A stretch of 64,000 nucleotides of DNA from NCBI GenBank assembly GCA_018380115.1, contig JAGZUF010000025.1, positions 4,865-68,864 on the forward strand, in the 5' to 3' direction. The stretch is from Oscillospiraceae bacterium (lineage in GTDB: Bacteria > Bacillota > Clostridia > Oscillospirales > Ruminococcaceae). Positions within the stretch are counted from its first letter, which is position 1, and each line of letters opens with the position of its first letter. The translations under genes were made by a program, and so were the position numbers. This document shows, piece by piece, positions 58,588 to 64,000 of the stretch. The notes under the pieces were generated by a model, which searched no databases, was not told the DNA's origin, and saw nothing but the letters and a program-made list of their open reading frames with translations.

Positions 58588-61104
58588 ATGCAAGTGATGA
58601 AACGCAGTGGCGCCGGGCAGGCGTACGATGCACAGAAAATCACGGATGCCATGGAAAAGGCATTTGCCAGCGTGGGGCAGGCGTGCAGCCGTGAGGTGAT
58701 GGACAAAATGCTTCGTGAAGTGGAACAGGCTGTTCTGTCAGGCGGCACATGCACGGTAGAGGCTATTCAGGATGAAGTGGAACAGGTGCTGATGGCAAAC
58801 GGCTTTTACGCTGTGGCGAAAAGCTATATCCTATACAGGCAGAGGCGCGCGGAGCTTCGCGCCGCACGCGCGGCGCTGACAGGCGCAATGGATGCGCCGG
58901 GGCTGGATGAATGCCTGGCCGGGATACAGCAGGCGTTTGAGGGGCCGGAGTATTCCCTCACGGCGCTGGCCGGTAAGTTTTCCGGCTTTCTGAAAACAGG
59001 TATGTCGCGGCAGGAAACACTGGGGGCGCTTGTAAAAGCGGCGGTAGAGCTCACCACCCCGCAGGCCCCGAAATGGGAGTTTATTGCGGCGCGCCTTTTG
59101 AACTATAAGTTCGAGCTGGAGCTGCAGGCCCAGCTGGAAAGGCACGGCATCCGCACCTTTTATGAAAAGCTGCGCTGGCTGACGGACGAAGGACTGTACG
59201 GCGCCTATATTCTGGAGCACTATTCTCGCGAAGAGCTGGAGCAGGCGGCCGCCTTTCTGCGGCCGGAGCGCAATGCGCTGTTCACATACGCGGGGCTGGA
59301 TTTGCAGCTGAAACGGTACGTCATCCACACGCATCAGCGCGTGCCGCTGGAAACGCCGCAGGAAATGTACCTGGGCATTGCCCTGCACCTTGCCATGGAG
59401 GAAAAGCAGGACAGGCTGGAATGGGTGCGGCGGTTTTACGATATGCTGAGCAAGATGGAAGTGACTATGGCCACGCCCACGCTCTCCAATGCGCGCAAGC
59501 CTTACCATCAGCTCTCCAGCTGCTTTATCGACACGGTGCCGGACAGCCTGGAGGGCATCTACCGCTCTATTGACAATTTTGCGCAGGTGAGCAAATTCGG
59601 CGGCGGCATGGGCCTGTACTTCGGCAAGGTGCGCGCCACGGGCAGCAGCATCCGTGGCTTTGAAGGCGCGGCGGGCGGCGTCATCCGGTGGATCAAGCTG
59701 GTGAACGATACTGCCGTAGCGGTAGACCAGCTCGGCATGCGCCAGGGGGCCGTGGCAGTGTATCTGGATGCCTGGCACAAAGACCTTCCGGAATTTTTGC
59801 AGCTTCGCACGAATAATGGCGATGACCGCATGAAGGCGCATGACGTATTTCCGGCAGTGTGTTACCCAGACCTTTTCTGGAAGCTGGCCGCGCAGGATCT
59901 CAACCGTGAATGGCACCTTCTGTGCCCGCATGAGGTGCTCAGTGTAAAGGGCTATGCGCTGGAGGATTATTACGGTGAGGAGTGGGAAAAACGTTATCTT
60001 GACTGTGTGAACGACCCGCGTATTTCAAAACGGACCGTGACGGTGAAGGATATCGTGCGGCTTGTGTTGAAATCGGCCGTAGAGACGGGCACCCCCTTTA
60101 CCTTCAACCGCGATGCAGTGAACCGTGCGAACCCCAACGGCCACAAGGGCGTCATCTATTGCTCTAACCTGTGCACGGAAATCGCGCAGAACATGGCGCC
60201 TATCGAGAGCGTTTCCACTGAGGTGAAAACGGAAAACGGGGACACCGTGGTGGTCACCACCACGCGCCCGGGCGAGCTTGTGGTATGCAACCTTGCTTCG
60301 CTTTCACTCGGCAATATTCCTGTGGAGGACGACGCTTACCTGCACGAGCTTGTGGCAAGCGTGGTGCGCGCGCTGGATAATGTCATCGATTTGAATTTTT
60401 ACCCGCTGCCCTATGCGAAAATAACAAACCGCCGCTACCGCAGCATCGGCCTTGGGGTAAGCGGTTATCATCACATGCTGGCAAAGCGCGGCATTAAGTG
60501 GGAAAGTGAAGAGCATCTTGCCTTTGCAGACGATGTGTTCGGGCGCATCAACCATGCGGCCATTGCCGCCAGCACGGCACTTGCCGCCGAAAAAGGCAGC
60601 TATGCCTTTTTTGAGGGCAGCGACTGGCAGACGGGCGCCTATTTTGAAAAGCGCGGCTATACGTCCGCCGCATGGAAGGAGCTAGCTGCAACGGTGGCGC
60701 GCCAGGGCATGCGCAATGCATATCTGCTTGCAGTGGCACCCACCTCCAGCACCAGCATCCTGGCTGGCACCACCGCCGGGCTGGACCCTGTGATGAAGCG
60801 CTTTTTCCTGGAGGAAAAAAAAGGCAGCATGCTGCCCCGCGTTGCACCCGAGCTTTCCATGAAAACCTACTGGTATTATAAAAACGCACATCTTATCGAC
60901 CAAAGCTGGAGCGTGCGCGCCTGCGGCGTGCGCCAGCGCCATGTGGACCAGGCCCAAAGCATGAACCTGTATATTACCAATGATTTCACCATGCGTCAGG
61001 TGCTGGAACTGTACCTGCTTGCTTGGCGATGCGGGGTAAAGACTATTTACTATGTGCGCTCGAAGTCTCTGGAAGTGGAAGAGTGCGAAAGCTGCTCGTC
61101 TTGA
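58588..61104 (+). CDS. nrdA: Class I ribonucleotide reductase, large subunit
   Basis: NrdA reduces ribonucleoside diphosphates to deoxy forms using a radical passed from NrdB. The 838-residue protein starts with an ATP-cone (KRSGAGQAYDAQKITDAME in part), the allosteric regulator. The catalytic barrel contains SSCFIDT, KFGGGMGLYFGKVRATG, the cysteine and asparagine region CSNLCTEI, CNLASLSLGN and PTSSTSILAGTTAGLDP. The C-terminal CESCSS is the mobile disulfide exchange pair. ATG 58588 follows GGTGTGGGA. nrdB follows 22 bases later. Class I enzymes with NrdB generally need oxygen to make the radical, an oddity in a presumed anaerobe. Confidence 0.95.
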   Translation: MQVMKRSGAGQAYDAQKITDAMEKAFASVGQACSREVMDKMLREVEQAVLSGGTCTVEAIQDEVEQVLMANGFYAVAKSYILYRQRRAELRAARAALTGAMDAPGLDECLAGIQQAFEGPEYSLTALAGKFSGFLKTGMSRQETLGALVKAAVELTTPQAPKWEFIAARLLNYKFELELQAQLERHGIRTFYEKLRWLTDEGLYGAYILEHYSREELEQAAAFLRPERNALFTYAGLDLQLKRYVIHTHQRVPLETPQEMYLGIALHLAMEEKQDRLEWVRRFYDMLSKMEVTMATPTLSNARKPYHQLSSCFIDTVPDSLEGIYRSIDNFAQVSKFGGGMGLYFGKVRATGSSIRGFEGAAGGVIRWIKLVNDTAVAVDQLGMRQGAVAVYLDAWHKDLPEFLQLRTNNGDDRMKAHDVFPAVCYPDLFWKLAAQDLNREWHLLCPHEVLSVKGYALEDYYGEEWEKRYLDCVNDPRISKRTVTVKDIVRLVLKSAVETGTPFTFNRDAVNRANPNGHKGVIYCSNLCTEIAQNMAPIESVSTEVKTENGDTVVVTTTRPGELVVCNLASLSLGNIPVEDDAYLHELVASVVRALDNVIDLNFYPLPYAKITNRRYRSIGLGVSGYHHMLAKRGIKWESEEHLAFADDVFGRINHAAIAASTALAAEKGSYAFFEGSDWQTGAYFEKRGYTSAAWKELAATVARQGMRNAYLLAVAPTSSTSILAGTTAGLDPVMKRFFLEEKKGSMLPRVAPELSMKTYWYYKNAHLIDQSWSVRACGVRQRHVDQAQSMNLYITNDFTMRQVLELYLLAWRCGVKTIYYVRSKSLEVEECESCSS

Positions 61105-61126
61105 GCGCGGAAGGAGAGAACACACC

Positions 61127-62170
61127 ATGGCAGAACTTGTGAAAAAACCGTTGTTCAACCCCGGCGGCGATACTGAGGTACGCCTGCGGCGCATGATAGG
61201 CGGCAACACCACCAACCTGAACGATTTCAACAATATGCGCTATGCCTGGGTAAGCGGCTGGTACCGGCAGGCCATGAATAATTTCTGGATACCGGAGGAG
61301 ATAAACCTCTCGCAGGATGTGAAGGATTACCCGAACCTTTCGGCACCCGAGCGCAGGGCCTACGATAAAATACTGAGCTTTCTTGTGTTTCTGGATTCCA
61401 TCCAGACGGCCAACCTGCCCTGCATTGGCGAATATGTCACAGCCAACGAGGTGAATCTGTGCCTGTCTATTCAGACATTTCAGGAATGTGTGCACAGCCA
61501 AAGCTACAGCTACATGCTGGACACCATATGCAGCCCCACGCAGCGCGACGACATTCTGTACCAGTGGAAAACGGATGAGCATTTGCTGCGCCGCAACACA
61601 TTTATCGGGGATTTGTACAATGAATTCCAGAAAAAGAAGGATGCCTTCACGCTGCTGAAGGTGATGATGGCGAATTATATTCTGGAGGGGGTGTATTTCT
61701 ATTCCGGCTTCATGTTCTTCTACAATCTGGCCCGGAATGGAAAAATGCCCGGCTCTGCGCAGGAGATACGCTATATCAACCGCGATGAAAACACACATTT
61801 GTGGCTGTTCCGCAATATTATTCTGGAGCTGCAGAAGGAAAACCCCGAGCTTTTCACCCCGGAGAATATTGAAGTGCTGCGCGGCATGCTGGAAGAAGGC
61901 GTGCGGCAGGAGGTTGCCTGGGGCCACTATGTCATTGGAGACGATATCCCCGGCCTGACAAAAGGCATGGTGACAGATTATATCAAATATCTGGGCAACC
62001 TGCGCTGGGCGGGCCTTGGCTATGGCACACTGTACGAGGGCTATGACAGCGAGCCGGAGAATATGGCGTGGGTGAGCCAGTATTCCAATGCCAATATGGT
62101 AAAAACAGATTTCTTTGAAGCAAAAAGCACAGCATACGCCAAAAGCACAGCCCTTGTGGACGATTTATAA
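61127..62170 (+). CDS. nrdB: Class I ribonucleotide reductase, small subunit
   Basis: NrdB holds a dinuclear metal centre and a tyrosyl radical. All expected metal ligands are visible in the 347-residue protein: D90 in VFLDSIQ, E120 and H123 in QECVHSQSY, E187 in ILEGVYF, and E221 and H224 in RDENTHL. The radical tyrosine is retained as Y127, so this is a conventional tyrosyl type rather than a metal-only variant. AAGGAGAG precedes the ATG. It ends in a terminator 15 bases after the stop. Confidence 0.95.
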   Translation: MAELVKKPLFNPGGDTEVRLRRMIGGNTTNLNDFNNMRYAWVSGWYRQAMNNFWIPEEINLSQDVKDYPNLSAPERRAYDKILSFLVFLDSIQTANLPCIGEYVTANEVNLCLSIQTFQECVHSQSYSYMLDTICSPTQRDDILYQWKTDEHLLRRNTFIGDLYNEFQKKKDAFTLLKVMMANYILEGVYFYSGFMFFYNLARNGKMPGSAQEIRYINRDENTHLWLFRNIILELQKENPELFTPENIEVLRGMLEEGVRQEVAWGHYVIGDDIPGLTKGMVTDYIKYLGNLRWAGLGYGTLYEGYDSEPENMAWVSQYSNANMVKTDFFEAKSTAYAKSTALVDDL

Positions 62171-62184
62171 GCGTGCTGTGCCGG

Positions 62185-62220
62185 AAAAGCCGCGTGCGGA
62201 AGGCCTGCGCGCGGCTTTTC
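62185..62220 (+). terminator. Terminator of nrdA-nrdB
   Basis: AAAAGCCGCGTGCG pairs with CGCGCGGCTTTT around a short loop. Confidence 0.85.
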
Positions 62221-62242
62221 ACCCTGTAAAACGGGGGAGTTA

Positions 62243-62486
62243 GGCGCGCTGACGTAAGAAAACGCTGGTTTTGGGCCGGCAGTTTTGTGTCGGATTACCG
62301 GGCTTTCATGCTGCTGTTTACGCAAAATTGCCGGGCCAAAGCTGTTTTGTACCTCTGAAGCAGAAATTGGGGTTGCAGAGCAAGGAAAAGCGCCTCAGGC
62401 ACCCTTTGTGGTTGTCAAGGCGCTTTGGCGATGCCATGCGCCCAAGTTTCTGTTTCAGAGACGGCGTTTTCTCATGTCAGCGCGCC
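62243..62486 (-). mobile_element. Family A MITE-like repeat, copy 4
   Basis: This is the best-preserved copy, 244 bp. Its ends are GGCGCGCTGACGTAAGAAA plus ACGCTG on the left and, read from the right, GGCGCGCTGACATGAGAAA plus ACGCCG, so 22 of 25 terminal bases match. The body carries the shared blocks TTGCCGGGCCAAAGCTG, CTCTGAAGCAG and AAGCGCCTCAGG in the same orientation as copy 1. No target duplication could be defined with certainty. It lies between nrdB and the tRNA-Asn promoter. Confidence 0.75.
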
Positions 62487-62505
62487 TTTGCGCCGTATTT
62501 TTCTA

Positions 62506-62534
62506 TTGACAATCCGCCGCGGGCCCTGTATAAT
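62506..62534 (+). promoter_or_regulatory. Consensus promoter of tRNA-Asn
   Basis: Perfect TTGACA and TATAAT are separated by 17 bases, 28 bases before the mature tRNA. Confidence 0.9.
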
Positions 62535-62562
62535 ATTTTTGTTCGCTGGGCGAACGCGATAT

Positions 62563-62638
62563 TCCTCCTTAGCTCAGTCGGTAGAGCATGCGGCTGTTAA
62601 CCGCAGGGTCGTTGGTTCGAGCCCAACAGGGGGAGCCA
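62563..62638 (+). tRNA. tRNA-Asn (anticodon GTT)
   Basis: The acceptor arms TCCTCCT and AGGGGGA pair with one wobble. The anticodon arm GCGGCTGTTAACCGC gives GTT. The T arm contains GGTTCGAGCCC and the end GCCA is encoded. It stands at the boundary with prophage genes. Confidence 0.96.
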
Positions 62639-62700
62639 ATTATGACGTATTCGAACAGGTCGCAGTATTATCTCCGTATCTGTTCTGCGTCGCAAAAGCA

Positions 62701-62731
62701 ATGCACTGGTAATATACCAGTGCATTTTTTG
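62701..62731 (+). terminator. Terminator after tRNA-Asn
   Basis: ATGCACTGGT pairs with ACCAGTGCAT, followed by TTTTTGC. Confidence 0.85.
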
Positions 62732-62789
62732 CATTCAAGAACAAAATACCAAACTTTATGATAGGGGATTCTGATTTACGCAAATAGAA

Positions 62790-62820
62790 AAAGCCCCCGG
62801 CGCTATATGCACCGGGGGCC
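62790..62820 (-). terminator. Terminator of the phage lysis genes
   Basis: On the minus strand GCCCCCGGTGC pairs with GCGCCGGGGGC, followed by TTTTTCTATTTG, just after the holin stop. Confidence 0.85.
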
Positions 62821-62824
62821 TGTA

Positions 62825-63097
62825 TTATTTCTTAAGCTGCTTTACCGCCTGATCAAGGCCCGTGGCGGCAAGGCCGGACGCCACACCCACGGCCGCGGCC
62901 GTGATGGGGTCTGTTGCCGGGAAATCCGGCATGCCCACATAGAGGGCCGCAAGGCCCAGCAGCAAGCCGGAAAAGCCACAAGCAATAGGAATGTATTTGT
63001 TGTTGTCAAACGGGGTTGCCTTAACGACAGTACCCACCAGGTAACACAGCACAGTGATTGCCACTACAGTGGCGATTCCGAAAATTGATACATCCAT
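62825..63097 (-). CDS. Phage holin
   Basis: The 90-residue protein is a small membrane protein with three hydrophobic stretches: residues 5-24 (IFGIATVVAITVLCYLVG), 36-54 and a weaker one near 66-80. It ends in a basic tail (QAVKQLKK). The layout and its place beside an endolysin-like gene mark it as a holin that opens the membrane at lysis. AAGGAGAAAG precedes the ATG. It is the last gene of the phage transcript before a terminator and the tRNA-Asn gene. Confidence 0.78.
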   Translation of the reverse strand: MDVSIFGIATVVAITVLCYLVGTVVKATPFDNNKYIPIACGFSGLLLGLAALYVGMPDFPATDPITAAAVGVASGLAATGLDQAVKQLKK

Positions 63098-63108
63098 TTT
63101 CTTTCTCC

Positions 63109-63414
63109 TTATCCATTCCGAATTTTAAGCGATTCGCAGCGCCGGACGATATCTGCCACAGAGCGGTCGCCATTGCCCAGCGCATCATAGGCGACATAGC
63201 ACCCCTTCAGTGTTTCCATCCCATAGGGAGGAATTTCACCGGTTTCGATGTAGTGCAGGCCGAGGTCTATGATTTTTGCCCGCAGAAGCATTTTAAGCCC
63301 CTGTTCCACGGCCTTGTCTTTCTTGGCATTGCTCTTCATGCGCCCCGCCGCCCACCCTGCGAAGGCCGCCACCAGAGGCAGCACCGCCGTAATGATGTCT
63401 TGCAAAAGTTCCAC
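63109..63414 (-). CDS. Small phage lysis-module protein, holin-like
   Basis: This 101-residue protein has one hydrophobic segment (about residues 5-24, IITAVLPLVAAFAGWAAG) followed by a soluble part with a recurrent phage motif: MLLRAKIIDLGLHYIETGEI, PPYGMETLKGCYVAYDALGNG. Similar single-span proteins occur next to holins in Firmicutes phages, where they may be a second holin or spanin-like partner; the role is not proven. It begins behind GTGGAAC with no strong ribosome site and lies 11 bases ahead of the holin gene. Confidence 0.65.
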   Translation of the reverse strand: MELLQDIITAVLPLVAAFAGWAAGRMKSNAKKDKAVEQGLKMLLRAKIIDLGLHYIETGEIPPYGMETLKGCYVAYDALGNGDRSVADIVRRCESLKIRNG

Positions 63415-63417
63415 CTG

Positions 63418-64000
63418 TCAGCCCCCCAGCGCCGCCTGTGCGGCCTTTATTTTGGCCTCTGCATGCTCTGCACGCTCTGTTGCGGCCTCGGCCTTTTCCC
63501 CGGCCTCCCGGGCCTGTTGCAACGCGGTGTCGCGCTCTGCTGTCATGCTGGCCAAGCTGTTGCGCAAAGCCTGTGCCTCGGCCTTGCTCGCTTCCAGCTC
63601 TGCGCGCAGCGCCTCGATGTCATCCCCCGCGGGCTTGTCCGGTTCTTCCGGTGTCTGTGCGGGCGGGGTATAGATGCCATAGCCCAGCCCCAGTTCGGCA
63701 GCCTTTGTCAGCACGATGCGCTGGTCGCCAACAGATGCCGGGCCTATGTACACAAGCGCATTGCCGCTGCCATCTACAGGCCCCTCGCTGTAATCAAGGC
63801 CCAAGTTCTGTGCCTGCTTTTTCAGCGCAGCCCTGTCCCCGCTGCTGGCAGGGCCTATCTGTATCGTGATGTTACCCGGTGATAACGGCTGTACCATTTC
63901 GCTTTCCTCCTCTTCGGCGGCACCATATGTGCCCACCGCATTTTCAAAGCCCATGTACTGCGTAGGGTCAAGCCCCTTGCCCGTGGATGTGGCCCGCACC
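63418..64000 (-). CDS. Phage endolysin C-terminal part (partial)
   Basis: Only the C-terminal 193 codons lie in the window; the frame is open to the edge. GKGLDPTQYMGFENAVGTYG probably ends a catalytic cell-wall hydrolase domain (19 residues quoted in two parts in homologues). Two short repeats follow, ITIQIGPASSGDRAALKKQA and ALVYIGPASVGDQRIVLTKA, each about 33 residues and of SPOR-like shape, and then a linker and an Ala/Glu-rich coiled coil (about 130-193). The stop is three bases before the next minus-strand gene. The catalytic type, amidase or lysozyme, cannot be told without the missing part. Confidence 0.6.
   Translation of the reverse strand, partial: VRATSTGKGLDPTQYMGFENAVGTYGAAEEEESEMVQPLSPGNITIQIGPASSGDRAALKKQAQNLGLDYSEGPVDGSGNALVYIGPASVGDQRIVLTKAAELGLGYGIYTPPAQTPEEPDKPAGDDIEALRAELEASKAEAQALRNSLASMTAERDTALQQAREAGEKAEAATERAEHAEAKIKAAQAALGG

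Overview
The window is a GC-rich, densely coded stretch of a chromosome from a low-oxygen, endospore-forming member of the Firmicutes, most likely an Oscillospiraceae/Ruminococcaceae-type gut Clostridium. This is inferred from the full sporulation block spoIIGA-sigE-sigG, from yqfC-yqfD and a ylbJ-like gene, from the phoH-ybeY-dgkA-era-yqzL-recO-mutS2 order, and from strong AGGAGG ribosome sites. Species-level assignment is not possible from the sequence alone.

Layout. 1-2.6 kb: coaE, a membrane-anchored lytic transglycosylase and an M18 aminopeptidase. 2.7-5.7 kb: an alpha/beta hydrolase and an S9 peptidase. 6.2-10.9 kb: a GHKL kinase and LytTR regulator pair, a repeat-bearing lipoprotein, a LURP-one/tubby-like protein and a small membrane protein. 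11.7-17 kb: an OGG-type glycosylase, a C45 acyltransferase and a 1054-residue fusion of an EndoQ-like PHP nuclease to a UvrD-type helicase. 17.7-19.1 kb: a PadR-regulated cassette with a large palindromic operator. 19.6-25 kb: tRNA-Leu, a nucleoside-type ABC importer and pyrimidine-nucleoside phosphorylase. 26.8-32.3 kb: radC-uvrB-uvrA on the minus strand. 32.5-36.6 kb: a pseudouridine synthase, tRNA-Thr, a divergent HxlR/flavin-reductase pair, a nitroreductase and a frameshifted arsR. 36.7-47 kb: sporulation and RNA/DNA housekeeping genes. 47.1-50.3 kb: an AT-richer patch of AbrB, acyltransferase and HD genes with several decayed genes. 50.3-52.3 kb: a MFS exporter and GNAT acetyltransferase behind what looks like a ribosome-mediated transcription attenuator. 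52.3-54.9 kb: spoIIGA-sigE-sigG. 55.3-62.2 kb: phosphohexomutase, cysteine desulfidase family protein and class I ribonucleotide reductase. 62.5-64 kb: tRNA-Asn followed by the lysis end of a prophage.

Non-coding structure is unusually informative. Four copies of a 245-280 bp element with terminal inverted repeats (family A, MITE-like) lie at 5762, 11463, 17105 and 62243, and four copies of an unrelated structured repeat (family B) lie at 10913, 11162, 17270 and 26279. One B copy interrupts an A copy, so at least B has moved. The best candidates for undescribed biology are these two repeat families, the attenuator and leader peptide at 51.99-52.28 kb, the EndoQ-UvrD fusion, and the PadR cassette operator.

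Functionally the window joins DNA maintenance (uvrAB, radC, recO, mutS2, the OGG-like enzyme, EndoQ-UvrD, RNR), early and late sporulation control, nucleoside salvage, and several small regulator-plus-effector cassettes that look acquired.
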